This document shows positions 50,894-59,568 of a stretch of 64,000 bases of DNA, piece by piece. Source of the DNA: Bog-473 sp963763575 (GTDB lineage Bacteria; Actinomycetota; Acidimicrobiia; Acidimicrobiales; RAAP-2); contig CAVXPD010000002.1 of assembly GCA_963763575.1 (NCBI GenBank), positions 62,001 to 126,000 on the forward strand. Reading direction: 5' to 3'. The position numbers were made by a program, and so were the translations under genes. Under the pieces are notes generated by a model. That model searched no databases, was not told the DNA's origin, and worked only from the letters and a program-made list of their open reading frames with translations. The stretch's first letter is position 1; each line of letters begins with the position of its first letter.

Positions 50894-52225
50894 ATGGCGG
50901 GGCGGAACTACGTAGTCGTGTCGGCCGACACGCACGCGTCGCCCGACAGCCTCGAGCACTTCCTCTCCTACGTCGACCCGCAGCACCGCGAAGCGGTTGC
51001 CGGCTTCGGCGACATGTCCGCGACGGCGATCACCATGTTCGGTGGCTTCGACCCGGGCGAGGTCGACGACGCCGACCCCGTACGGGCGACCGCAGCCCGC
51101 CGGTTGGCGGGCATGGGCGTGGATACCGTCGCCGCCAAGGGGTGGCTGGCGCACTACGGCACGGATTGGGTCGTGCCGGGCGACGGGGGTGGCCGTCGGC
51201 TGGCCGTGCTGGAGGAGCAGGGCATCCACGCCGAGGTGACCCTTCCGGGGCCGATCCTCGCGGGCGGTCTCTCGCCGGCCATGTATCTCGGCGCGGTTAC
51301 CGACAAGGGTCTCGACGCGGTGTGGCCGGCGCTGCACGCCTACGTCCGCTGGCTGGCCGACTTCTGCGACGCGGCACCCGGGCGCCGTGCCGGCTGCATC
51401 CCGATCGACCTGCACGACATGGACCGGGCGGTCGAGGAGGTCGCCTGGGCGCGCGAGCACGGCCTCTTCGGCGGCGTCATGTTGCCGGCCATGTCGGTGA
51501 CGTCGAAGCTCCCGGGCTATGCGGACGACTACTACGACCCGTTCTGGAGCGCGTGCGAGGAGCACCAGATGGTGGTCAACCTGCACACCGGCGCCTCGGG
51601 CTCGGCCACGGACACAAAGTTCCTCTACGACGCCGAGCACGGCGGCATGCTCGGCCTCTACGAGGTGTTCGTCTTCACGCGGCGGCCCCTGTGGTTCATG
51701 GTGTTCGGCGGCGTGTTCGACCGCCATCCCGGTCTGCGCGTCGTGGTCACCGAGAACGGCGTCCAGTGGCTGCCCTCGCTCATCCGGGACATGGAGTCGT
51801 TCTTCGACACCCACGGCGGGGCGCCGGTGCGCGGGTACCTCCGGATGCGGCCGCGCGAGTACTTCGAGAAGCACGTGTGGCTGGGCGGCTCCCTGATGAA
51901 GCGCTACGAGGCCGAGATGCGCCACGAGATCGGCATCGACAGGTTGATGTGGGGCGCCGACTATCCCCACCTCGAGGGGGCGGCACCGGTCCACCGCGAG
52001 ACGCTGCGCTACATCTTCGGTGGCCTGCCCGAAGACGATCTCCGCCGGATCCTGGGCGCCAACGCGGTCGACCTCTGGGGTTTCGACGCCGACCTCCTCC
52101 AGGCGGTGGCCGACCGGGTCGGCCCGAGCGTCGAGGACCTCGCCCGGCGGCTCGAGCTGTCCGACATCGAGGACACCTTCAGCTGGAGCCTGGCGCGCCC
52201 TGTGCCGCTCGCGGCACGGGCCTGA
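50894..52225 (+). CDS. Amidohydrolase family 2 (PF04909) enzyme
   Basis: The 443-residue protein begins with VVSADTHASPDSLEHFLSYV (a metal-binding DxH start) and has MVVNLHTGASGSATDTKF, VVTENGVQWLPSLIRDMES and MWGADYPHLEGAAP, where His and Asp complete the metal site. Actinobacterial homologues are annotated as amidohydrolases or decarboxylases of aromatic and steroid catabolism; the substrate is open. ATG 50894 has GGTAGGG upstream; ATG 50852 with AAGGGAAA is an alternative that adds 14 residues. Divergent from the COG4280 gene. Confidence 0.88.
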   Translation: MAGRNYVVVSADTHASPDSLEHFLSYVDPQHREAVAGFGDMSATAITMFGGFDPGEVDDADPVRATAARRLAGMGVDTVAAKGWLAHYGTDWVVPGDGGGRRLAVLEEQGIHAEVTLPGPILAGGLSPAMYLGAVTDKGLDAVWPALHAYVRWLADFCDAAPGRRAGCIPIDLHDMDRAVEEVAWAREHGLFGGVMLPAMSVTSKLPGYADDYYDPFWSACEEHQMVVNLHTGASGSATDTKFLYDAEHGGMLGLYEVFVFTRRPLWFMVFGGVFDRHPGLRVVVTENGVQWLPSLIRDMESFFDTHGGAPVRGYLRMRPREYFEKHVWLGGSLMKRYEAEMRHEIGIDRLMWGADYPHLEGAAPVHRETLRYIFGGLPEDDLRRILGANAVDLWGFDADLLQAVADRVGPSVEDLARRLELSDIEDTFSWSLARPVPLAARA

Positions 52226-52256
52226 GCGTCTTCCCGACCGGTCCTCGACCCTTCGC

Positions 52257-53003
52257 TCACCCGGAGACGAGGAGCCGGTAGCCGACGTCGATCCAGTCGC
52301 GCGCCAGCAGGTCGCCGTGACGCCGGTGCCAGGCCCCGCTCGCCAGGTCGGCCTCGAGCGTTGCCATTCCCGCGGCCACGGTGTCGGGGTCTGCGAGCGC
52401 GCAGCCTGAGTTGTTCGCCCGCACGATCGGGTCGAGGTAGGCCTGGGGCCGGCTCCAGTGCGCGCCCAGGACGCCGTCGAGGAGGTCCGAATAGGTCGGA
52501 AGGACGATCGACGTCGTCGCGCCGATAGCCTCGGCGATGACGACGGCCGACGGCCCGCAGCGCAGCGTGTGGTCGAGCACCTCGGGGAGATACTCCTGCA
52601 GCAGCCAGAACTGCGCATGGACCGCGAAGTCGATCCCGAGCACGATCCGGCGCGGCGCCACGCGGCAGAGCTCTTCGAGCCCGTGCTCCCAGTCGTCCCA
52701 GTGGTGGACCGTGAGGATGGCCATGGCCACGTCCGCCCAGCCCGATCGCACCGGGAGCGCCGAGGCACTGGCTCGCACCGCCGGCGCCGCTGCCGCGGCC
52801 CGTTGGCCCAGCATCACCGTCGACGGCTCCACCGCGACGAGGGCACAGCCGGCTGGCTCGTAGGACCCCGTTCCCGCGCCGACGTTGACGACGCGCGCCG
52901 CGTCGCCGACATGCTCGGCGACGATCGCCTCCCAGCGAGGGTCGGCCCGCCGGTTCGCCGTGTAGTGCCGGCCGATCGTGTCGTAGACGGGTGAAGTCGT
53001 CAC
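52257..53003 (-). CDS. Class I SAM-dependent methyltransferase
   Basis: The 248-residue protein has the SAM motif I VVNVGAGTGSYEPAG, an acidic end of strand 2 in LVAVEPSTVMLGQ, and AMAILTVHHWDDWEHGLEEL, as in methyltransferase-11 proteins. The start YDTIGRHYTANRRADPRWEA is typical of small-molecule enzymes of this group. Its acceptor is unknown. It is convergent with the amidohydrolase and follows the thiolase gene by 22 bases in direction of the minus strand. Confidence 0.88.
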   Translation of the reverse strand: MTTSPVYDTIGRHYTANRRADPRWEAIVAEHVGDAARVVNVGAGTGSYEPAGCALVAVEPSTVMLGQRAAAAAPAVRASASALPVRSGWADVAMAILTVHHWDDWEHGLEELCRVAPRRIVLGIDFAVHAQFWLLQEYLPEVLDHTLRCGPSAVVIAEAIGATTSIVLPTYSDLLDGVLGAHWSRPQAYLDPIVRANNSGCALADPDTVAAGMATLEADLASGAWHRRHGDLLARDWIDVGYRLLVSG

Positions 53004-53025
53004 GGCCGGCGGCGGCGGTGACGGC

Positions 53026-54237
53026 TTAGGCCGCCGACTTCTCCAAGATGTGGACGCCGCAGGCCGACCCGAGCCCGATGACGTGGGTCAGACCCACCTT
53101 GGCGCCCTCGATCTGGCGGTCGCCGGCCTCGCCGCGCAGGTGGGTTGCCACCTCCCAGATGTTGGCGATGCCGGTGGCGGCGATCGGGTGGCCCTTCGAC
53201 TCGAGGCCGCCGGACACGTTCACTGGTGTCTTGCCGTCACGCCAGGTGGCGCCGGAGTTGAAGAAATCCGCGGCGCCGCCCTCCTCGCAGAGCTTGAGGT
53301 TGTCGTAGTGGACGAGCTCGGCCGTGGCGAAGCAGTCGTGCAGCTCCACCAGGTTCAGGTCCTGAGGACCGAGTCCCGCCTGCTCGTAGGCCTGGTTTGC
53401 CGCGTTGCGGGTCAGCGTGTTCACGTTCGGCAGGATCTGGCACGCCTCTTCCCACGGGTCGGTGGTCAACACCGACGCCGAGATCTTGACGGCGCGCTTC
53501 TGCTGCTCGAGCGAGAGCGTCTTGAGCTTGGAGCCCGAGACGACGATTGCCGCCGCCGCGCCGTCACAGTTGGCCGAGCACATCGGCCGCGTGTTGGGGT
53601 AGGCGATCATGACGTCGTTCATGATCTCGTCGAGCGACATCTTCTTCGTGTAGGCCGCGAGCGGGTTGAGCGTCGAGTGGGAGTGGTTCTTCTCGCTGAT
53701 CTTGGCGAACAGCTCGAAGCTCGTACCTCCGTACTTGTGGCCGTACTCCATGCCGATCTGTGCGAACACGCCCGGCATGGTCTCGGTGCCGATGCGGCCG
53801 TCGACGGCGGCGACGGAGCCGAAGCGGCCGTGGGGCGTCCACGTGTTCGAGTCCCCCGAGCGGCTCCCTCCCGCCAACAGGCCGGCCCCGGCGAGCTTCT
53901 CGACGCCGAAGGCGAGGCCCACGTCGGTCTCGCCCGCCTTGACGGCCATGCAGGCGACGCGGAGCGCGGTGGCGCCCGTGGCGCACGCGTTGGAGACGTT
54001 GTAGACGGGGATCCCCGTCTGCCCCAGCTGCTTCTGCACCATCTGTCCGGTCGGGGCCATCGCCATCATCAAGTTGCCCGCGCCGATGATGCCGACGTCG
54101 TTCATCGTCACGCCGCCGTCCGCCAGCGCGCCCTGCACCGCCTCGGACGCCAGGTCGACGAGGTCCTTGTCCGGGTGCTTGCCGAACTTGGTCATGTGGA
54201 TCCCGACGATCCAAAGCTCCTCTGATGCCGATGCCAT
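53026..54237 (-). CDS. Thiolase-like acyltransferase (SCP-x/lipid-transfer type)
   Basis: The 403-residue protein has the acyl-binding Cys in VYNVSNACATGATALRVA (about residue 84), NLVELHDCFATAELVHYD and GGLESKGHPIAATGIANIWE, the two His-containing motifs of SCP-x thiolases. Such proteins act with a DUF35 partner in steroid side-chain or acyl-CoA degradation in actinobacteria. The DUF35 gene lies five bases upstream on the same strand, in the same order as in aldolase/thiolase pairs. ATG 54237 is used. The CG motif at the end (GLGSACGVHILEK) is present, but the typical C-terminal Cys-x-Gly spacing is changed, so aldolase-like instead of thiolytic activity is possible. Confidence 0.88.
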   Translation of the reverse strand: MASASEELWIVGIHMTKFGKHPDKDLVDLASEAVQGALADGGVTMNDVGIIGAGNLMMAMAPTGQMVQKQLGQTGIPVYNVSNACATGATALRVACMAVKAGETDVGLAFGVEKLAGAGLLAGGSRSGDSNTWTPHGRFGSVAAVDGRIGTETMPGVFAQIGMEYGHKYGGTSFELFAKISEKNHSHSTLNPLAAYTKKMSLDEIMNDVMIAYPNTRPMCSANCDGAAAAIVVSGSKLKTLSLEQQKRAVKISASVLTTDPWEEACQILPNVNTLTRNAANQAYEQAGLGPQDLNLVELHDCFATAELVHYDNLKLCEEGGAADFFNSGATWRDGKTPVNVSGGLESKGHPIAATGIANIWEVATHLRGEAGDRQIEGAKVGLTHVIGLGSACGVHILEKSAA

Positions 54238-54242
54238 GGTGC

Positions 54243-54641
54243 TCAACCTCCCAAGGGTTCGAAGCCGAAGCCGACGGCTTCGGTGCCGTTGTCGTCCGTG
54301 CCGATGACCTCGGTGGCCAGGCGCACCTTCATGCCCATGGCCACGTGCTCGGGGTCGGGGGGTACGTTGATCAGGTTCGCCCGCACGCTCGTCCCTTCGC
54401 AGTCGACGACGGCGGCGACGAAGGGGACGGGGATGCCCGGTGCGGCGAAGGACACGATGGTGAAGGCGCGGACCTCGCCGGTCGTGGGGACCTTCACCGT
54501 CTTGAATTCGGTGGCCCCGCAGGCGGCGCAGGCATTGCGCCGGTCGAAGAAGCGCGCGCCGCAGGCGGTGCATTCGTTCGCCACCAGGTGCGGGTCGTCA
54601 CCCACGACCAGGTAGTCGACCAGCGGAATCTGTTGCGCCAT
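54243..54641 (-). CDS. DUF35 OB-fold protein with zinc ribbon (acyl-CoA-associated)
   Basis: The 132-residue protein has a rubredoxin-like zinc ribbon, ANECTACGARFFDRRNACAACG (two CxxC, quoted in shortened sense), and an OB fold with VRAFTIVSFAAPGIPVPFVA and VRANLINVPPDPEHVAMGMK. Family members are partners of thiolase-like proteins or enoyl-CoA hydratases in steroid breakdown. It is directly followed by the thiolase. ATG 54641 is preceded by GGGGG; a longer frame to 54725 has no homology. Confidence 0.88.
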   Translation of the reverse strand: MAQQIPLVDYLVVGDDPHLVANECTACGARFFDRRNACAACGATEFKTVKVPTTGEVRAFTIVSFAAPGIPVPFVAAVVDCEGTSVRANLINVPPDPEHVAMGMKVRLATEVIGTDDNGTEAVGFGFEPLGG

Positions 54642-54750
54642 CACGCCCCCAAAACAACGTGTCGAAAAGAGTGTTCTCAAACTACCGTGGGCGGCGCCGG
54701 AGGGTGCAAATCCGGCGCCGCCCACGCCGCCCGGAGCGAGGTCGAGGCGC

Positions 54751-55959
54751 TCAAACCGTGCGCAGGGCGTCGGTCGGCGACAGTCGGGCCGCCCGCAAAG
54801 CGGGCAACAGGCCGGCGACGGCCCCGATGACCAGCGCCGCCGCGAAGCCCCCGGCCCAGGCCAGCGGCGGGATATCGACCATCCATCCCTTGGTCGACGA
54901 GTAGATGACCGTGGCCAGCGCGCCGGCGCCGACGCCCACCGCCCCGCCCACGATGCTGAGCAGGATCGCCTCGGAGAGGAACTGGGTTCGGATATGGCCC
55001 TTGGTGGCGCCGAGTGAGCGCCGCAGGCCGATCTCGCTGCGCCGCTCCAGCACCGAGATCACCATGATGTTGGCAACACCGACCGCGCCCACCAGAAGGG
55101 CCACCGCTCCCAAGCCGAGGAAGAGGTTGTTGAACGCGTTCTTGGCGTCGGCCGAGGCCTGCAGCGCCTGCGACGGCTGGCTGACGTCGACGTTGCTCGG
55201 GTTCTCGGGGTTAGCGGCGGCGGCGAGCACGGCGTCCACGGCGACCACGTCGTCGGGATTCGTCCGGACGTAAACGGAGCTGGGATGCCCGTCGAAGCCC
55301 AGGTATTTCTCGGCGGCGGGGAACCCGACCAGCACGTCGCTGTCGATCTCGGGTGCCAGCACCGACGGGTTGAGGATGCCCACGACGTAGAACCACTGGT
55401 TGCCCACCCAGATCCGTTCGCCCCGATAGAGGCGGTCGATGCCGAGGTGTTGCGCAGCCGCAGCGCCGAGCACGCAGACCGGCAAGTGGTCGGTGGCGGC
55501 GTTGAGATAGGTGCCGGCGAACAGTGTGGTGCCGACCGCTTTCGGCAGATGGAGGCTCGATGCGACTACACCGATGCCGTTCGTGTTGACCGACGGGATA
55601 AGCGGGCTGCGGTACGCGGACGCGTTCGTGGTTCCGATGTACTGCGTCTGCGTGACCGGCCCGATGCGAGCGATTCTGGACGGTGCCGCGTACGGCAGCT
55701 CCGCGGTCCCTCCGAAGACGTTCTGGCCGTTGGTCACCTTGAGTAGGTTCGTCCCGAGTTCTGCGATCTCGGCGTTCACCGCGGCGGCCGAGGACGACGA
55801 CAAGCCGAGCACGGCGACGATGGCCGCTACGCCGATGGCGATGCCGAGAGATGAGAGCGCTGCCCGCAGGCGCCGCGTCCGCAGGCCCACGCTGGCGATC
55901 CGAAACAGGTCGCCAGTTGACAAATTCTTCGGCGCGAGCGTAAGCCGACCGTTACTCAT
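54751..55959 (-). CDS. MacB-like ABC transporter permease
   Basis: The 402-residue protein has an N-terminal helix (LRAALSSLGIAIGVAAIVAV), a large extracytoplasmic domain (about residues 60-270, MacB_PCD type) and a FtsX domain with three helices: NLFLGLGAVALLVGAVGVAN, SEAILLSIVGGAVGVGAGAL and AGGFAAALVIGAVAGLLPAL. VLERRSEIGLRRSLGATKGH is the conserved coupling segment. It forms the tripartite-like exporter with the ATPase (ATGA overlap) and the adaptor upstream. A substrate such as a peptide or antibiotic is typical for MacAB; the true one is unknown. Confidence 0.92.
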   Translation of the reverse strand: MSNGRLTLAPKNLSTGDLFRIASVGLRTRRLRAALSSLGIAIGVAAIVAVLGLSSSSAAAVNAEIAELGTNLLKVTNGQNVFGGTAELPYAAPSRIARIGPVTQTQYIGTTNASAYRSPLIPSVNTNGIGVVASSLHLPKAVGTTLFAGTYLNAATDHLPVCVLGAAAAQHLGIDRLYRGERIWVGNQWFYVVGILNPSVLAPEIDSDVLVGFPAAEKYLGFDGHPSSVYVRTNPDDVVAVDAVLAAAANPENPSNVDVSQPSQALQASADAKNAFNNLFLGLGAVALLVGAVGVANIMVISVLERRSEIGLRRSLGATKGHIRTQFLSEAILLSIVGGAVGVGAGALATVIYSSTKGWMVDIPPLAWAGGFAAALVIGAVAGLLPALRAARLSPTDALRTV

Positions 55960-56786
55960 GGCCGGCGGCTTCCGTTCGCGCCGCTGGCGGCGCGGATCGT
56001 GTCTGTCACGATCCGCCCGTCCAGCATTTCGACTTGGCGGGGCAGGCGCGCCGCCAAGTCGCGGTCGTGCGTGATGACGACGATCGTTGCGCCCTCGTCG
56101 TTGAACTCCTCGAGCAGGGCGAGGATGGCGCCTCCCGTCCCGCTGTCCAAGTTGCCAGTCGGTTCGTCGGCCAGCACGATTGCGGGCGATCCGACGAGGG
56201 CGCGCGCGATGGCGACCCGTTGGCGCTCGCCGCCCGACAGCTGAGTGGGGAGGGCGGTCGTCCGATGCCCGAGGCCGACCCGGCCCAGCGCCTCGCGGGC
56301 GGCCCGTTGCCGTTCCCGGAAGGGCGTGCCGGTGTAAAGCAGCCCGTCTGCCACGTTCTCGAGGGCGGCAGCGTGTTCGGCCAGGAAGAATTGCTGGAAC
56401 ACGAAACCGATGCGACTGCCCCGCAGCGCTGCGAGCTGGCGGTCCGAGAAGCGCGCCACGTCGAGCCCGGTGATGCGCACCGCGCCGCTGCTGGGCCGGT
56501 CGAGCGTCCCCATCAGATGCAACAGCGTCGATTTGCCCGACCCCGATGGGCCCAGGATCGCGACCAGCTCGCCTTCGGTCACGGCGAACGACACTCCGGC
56601 CAGTGCGACGACGGGCGGCACGCCGTCGTACGCCTTGGTGACCTCCTCGAGCTCCAAGACGACGGGCGGGGCCCCGTCGGCCGTCGCCGGCCGGACCCGG
56701 GGTGCCAGGGTCGTCCCGGCCCCGAACGCCTCGTGCACCGGGCCAATTGCCCGCGCGATGTGCGTTGTGTCGGTCATGTGACTCAT
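55956..56786 (-). CDS. MacB/LolD-type ABC transporter ATP-binding protein
   Basis: The 276-residue ATPase has Walker A GPSGSGKSTLLHLMG, Q loop FVFQQFFLAEH, signature LSGGERQRVAIARAL and Walker B AIVLADEPTGNLDSGTG, the exact LolD/MacB form. A 45-residue N-terminal extension precedes the domain. Start at ATG 56786 or at ATG 56777 nine bases later. Its stop overlaps the permease start. The adaptor lies 11 bases upstream, so all three are one transcript. Confidence 0.93.
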   Translation of the reverse strand: MSHMTDTTHIARAIGPVHEAFGAGTTLAPRVRPATADGAPPVVLELEEVTKAYDGVPPVVALAGVSFAVTEGELVAILGPSGSGKSTLLHLMGTLDRPSSGAVRITGLDVARFSDRQLAALRGSRIGFVFQQFFLAEHAAALENVADGLLYTGTPFRERQRAAREALGRVGLGHRTTALPTQLSGGERQRVAIARALVGSPAIVLADEPTGNLDSGTGGAILALLEEFNDEGATIVVITHDRDLAARLPRQVEMLDGRIVTDTIRAASGANGSRRP

Positions 56787-56797
56787 TTCTGTCCGGC

Positions 56798-57991
56798 TCA
56801 GGTGGCAGGGATGACGATGCGCTGGCCGGCGGAAACACCGGGTCCGCTCACCTGCACCTGCTCGTTCGCGTCGTCGAAGAGACCGAGGGTCACCGGCTCG
56901 AGGATGTGCACTCTTCTGGCACCGATGACCTCGAGCGCGTAGCCCCCGTTCGCTAGTGGGAGCAGCGCGTCGACCGGCACGATGAAGGCGTTCTTCGCCG
57001 AGCCCGCAGTGATCGACACTTCGACGGGAGCCTGGTCCAGGCTCCCGGTGGCGCTCGGGTTGTCCGGCGTCACCAGCACGGTGATGGTCGGCGAGGAGTT
57101 CCCGTTCCCGCCCGAAGGAGTGGTCGCCACCGTGCCGACCGAGGTCACCGTCCCAGTCGTCGTCTGGTTGTTGGGCAACGTGATGGTCACCTTGTCGCCG
57201 ACAGCGACATCGCCCTGCTGGTCGGCGTTCAGGTCGATGGTGACGATTCGGGTGGTCGAGGTCGCGGTCATGATCTGGGAGTCCGGCTGGGCGGGCGCAC
57301 CGACGACCGTGTTCTGTCCGAAGCTGGTGACGCGTGCCGCCGAGGGCAGGAAGACGAACTGCCCGAGCGAAAGGACACCGTTCTGGGGCACGCCGAGCGC
57401 GGCCTGAAGATCTTCCACGCCCGCTTTCGTGTACGCCGTGAAATCGCTGGGCTCTGACGCGATGTCGGCGCTCGTCAAATATCCCAGCGCGACGAGGTCG
57501 TGGTTGAGCTCTGCCACATCGGCACCGCTCGTGGCCGAGTCGGTCCCGCCCTCCGACAGTGTCCGAAAGGCGGGGGTCGTCCCGTAGAGGAGCACGACGG
57601 GGTCCTCGCTGACGTCGTAGAGCACGTGTCCCTCGGACACGACTTGCCCGATGGTGGGCAACCAGGTGATCGTGCCCTGCGCTTGGTTCACCACGGTGTA
57701 GCTGCCCGAGTAGCCCAGCGTGCCCGAGACCTGCGTCTGAGACGAGATGTCTCCCTGTGAGACCGTCGTGACCGATGTCGGGTCTGCGTTGTCGGCGAGG
57801 CCTCCTGGAGTCCCACCGTTACCGGCGAACGGGTTGGCCACGACGACCGCGATGGCGACGCCGACCAAGACCAACGCGCCCACGGTGACAACGCGGCGAC
57901 GCCTCGAGCGCCGCTGCCCGCGATCGTGCTCCAGTGGTTCGGGCGCGGGCGTCGGCGCGGTGGCGCGCTGGTGCTCTGCGGTGGTGTCCAT
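56798..57991 (-). CDS. Periplasmic adaptor (HlyD/MacA-like) with peptidoglycan-binding domain
   Basis: The 397-residue protein has an N-terminal helix (VVTVGALVLVGVAIAVVVAN), a lipoyl-like segment (VSQGDISSQTQVSGTLGYSG, GTITWLPTIGQVVSEGHVLY), a PG_binding_1 domain (DVAELNHDLVALGYLTSADI, VEDLQAALGVPQNGVLSLGQ) and beta-barrel/membrane-proximal parts (GDKVTITLPNNQTTTGTVTS). This is the actinobacterial form of a MacA-type adaptor, coupling the ABC exporter to the cell wall. ATG 57991 overlaps the lipoprotein stop (TGATG). Confidence 0.9.
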   Translation of the reverse strand: MDTTAEHQRATAPTPAPEPLEHDRGQRRSRRRRVVTVGALVLVGVAIAVVVANPFAGNGGTPGGLADNADPTSVTTVSQGDISSQTQVSGTLGYSGSYTVVNQAQGTITWLPTIGQVVSEGHVLYDVSEDPVVLLYGTTPAFRTLSEGGTDSATSGADVAELNHDLVALGYLTSADIASEPSDFTAYTKAGVEDLQAALGVPQNGVLSLGQFVFLPSAARVTSFGQNTVVGAPAQPDSQIMTATSTTRIVTIDLNADQQGDVAVGDKVTITLPNNQTTTGTVTSVGTVATTPSGGNGNSSPTITVLVTPDNPSATGSLDQAPVEVSITAGSAKNAFIVPVDALLPLANGGYALEVIGARRVHILEPVTLGLFDDANEQVQVSGPGVSAGQRIVIPAT

Positions 57992-58674
57992 CAGCCACCT
58001 CCGGAGGACTGGACGCCCGACCCGCCGGAGCCGGACGTGGCATTCTTGCCGCTCGGAATTTTCGGGGCGTTCGGCATGCACTTTGCCTGCGCCCGTTGGA
58101 AGAGCGGGTTGTTCGGGTTCAGGTCACTGCCCGGGTTGTTGTTGAGGTGGATTTCGATTCTCCCGTCGGAGCCGGGGTCGGGGTAGTCCTTGATCCCGTG
58201 GGCGCGCATGCACCGGGCCACCCGCAGCGCGTACTGCTCCGCCTGGGCCTGCTGAGCCGGCGTCGGCCGGGGCTGCTTGGACTTGCACACGTCCTCGGCG
58301 TGCTTGAACGCTGCGCTGCCCGGGTCGAGGCTGCTGCCGGGAGCACCTTGAATGAGGATCCGGCCCTGCGAGTCGGGGTCGGGGAAGTTCGGGACCCCGT
58401 GCGTTTGCATGCACTGCGAGTAGGCGAGTTGGGCGGCCTTTTGCGCCGGGGTCAACGTTGGCATCCCCTGGTTCGCTGTCGAACCGGCGGTCGTTGGGGT
58501 GTCCGAGCCGGACCCGGCGACGCCGGGAGTCGACGGACCGCTGGAACAGGCGGCGGCTGCGAAGGCGAGACCGAGCAGCGCCGCCGCCACGGGCAACAGG
58601 TAGCGGCGGCGCTGCCGGGGATCCGGGCCCGTGAGGGAAGACGGGCCGGTGGGGGTGAACGTTTGGTCGTCCAT
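57991..58674 (-). CDS. Lipoprotein with two tandem copies of a Cys-containing domain
   Basis: The 227-residue protein has a basic start, a hydrophobic segment (YLLPVAAALLGLAFAAAACS) with a lipobox Cys near residue 43, and two similar units: residues 85-130 (YSQCMQTHGVPNFPDPDS, ending at Cys130) and 149-199 (ALRVARCMRAHGIKDYPDPG, ending at Cys199). Each unit has two Cys, CMxxHG[VI]xxxPDP and G-R-I, so each probably closes one disulfide. It heads the MacAB-type operon, and may be a substrate-binding or sensing component; no family name is known to me. Unit 2 precedes a Gly/Ser tail. Confidence 0.75.
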   Translation of the reverse strand: MDDQTFTPTGPSSLTGPDPRQRRRYLLPVAAALLGLAFAAAACSSGPSTPGVAGSGSDTPTTAGSTANQGMPTLTPAQKAAQLAYSQCMQTHGVPNFPDPDSQGRILIQGAPGSSLDPGSAAFKHAEDVCKSKQPRPTPAQQAQAEQYALRVARCMRAHGIKDYPDPGSDGRIEIHLNNNPGSDLNPNNPLFQRAQAKCMPNAPKIPSGKNATSGSGGSGVQSSGGG

Positions 58675-58884
58675 GGTGTCGTTCTCTTCATTTCGGCATT
58701 GGGTCACTGAACGAGTTGTACGACGGGCGCGGTTTCAAGAACGTTGCGTCAACACTGGATGGCGGCGCTCGCGGGGCCGTGTCCAGATCCACAGGGGGCG
58801 CACAGCGGGCAATCACCCGACGCTGCGTTCGAAGGGTTACGAAGCGTTACGTAGTTGAAACCTCACGCGGAACATCCTGGTGAG
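58675..58884. promoter_or_regulatory. Divergent promoter region between exporter operon and its two-component system
   Basis: This 210-base gap separates the lipoprotein-adaptor-ABC operon from the divergent RR-HK pair, a layout typical of self-regulated exporter loci. A direct repeat-like pair GTTACGAAG/GTTACGTAG stands at about 58837-58855, a likely binding site of an OmpR-type regulator. Exact promoters are not assigned. Confidence 0.5.
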
Positions 58885-59559
58885 ATGCGAACTGGGGGCC
58901 CGACGGTGCGGGTGTTGGTGATCGAAGACGATGCCGAGCTGGCTCAAGCGATCGGAGTCGGGCTGCGGCGAACCGACATGGCCGTCGACGTGACGTCGGA
59001 TGGCGCTTCGGGTCTGCTGCGCGCGCTCGGTACCGACTACGACGTGATCGTGCTCGATCGTGACCTTCCCGGCGTGCACGGAGACGAGATCTGCCGCCGG
59101 ATGGTGGCAGCGGGATGCCGTGCCCGCGTGTTGATGCTCACCGCGGCCGGGACGATGGACGACCTGGTGGACGGGCTCGAGCTGGGGGCCGACGACTACC
59201 TGCCCAAGCCGTTCGACTTCCCCGTCCTGGTCGCGCGCATCGGCGCGCTGTACCGGCGCGCGCAGCCGGCGCTGCAGCCGGTGCTGCGGCACGACGACGT
59301 CGAGCTCGACCGCGGCCGGCGCCGGGCCTGCCGCGCCGGTCGCGCGCTCGATCTGTCCCCGAAGGAGTTCGGTGTGCTCGAGCTCCTGCTCGCCTCCGCC
59401 GGCCGAGCCGTGTCGGCCGAGGAGTTGCTCGAACGCGTGTGGGACGAGGCGGCCGACCCGTTCACCAACGCGGTCAAGGTGACGATGAGCCGCCTGCGGT
59501 CCAAGCTGGGGGAGCCGGCCGTGATAGAGACGATCTCCCGAGCGGGCTACCGGATCTGA
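58885..59559 (+). CDS. OmpR/PhoB-type response regulator
   Basis: The 224-residue regulator has VLVIEDDAELAQAIG, phospho-Asp in VIVLDRDLPGVHG, VLMLTAAG and LPKPFDFPVLVARI, then a winged helix (LDLSPKEFGVLELLLASAGR, FTNAVKVTMSRLRSKLGEPA). ATG 58885 is preceded by GGTGAG; an ATG 30 bases further upstream is less likely. The kinase gene follows after nine bases. It probably controls the divergent exporter operon. Confidence 0.92.
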   Translation: MRTGGPTVRVLVIEDDAELAQAIGVGLRRTDMAVDVTSDGASGLLRALGTDYDVIVLDRDLPGVHGDEICRRMVAAGCRARVLMLTAAGTMDDLVDGLELGADDYLPKPFDFPVLVARIGALYRRAQPALQPVLRHDDVELDRGRRRACRAGRALDLSPKEFGVLELLLASAGRAVSAEELLERVWDEAADPFTNAVKVTMSRLRSKLGEPAVIETISRAGYRI

Positions 59560-59568
59560 GGGTTACGC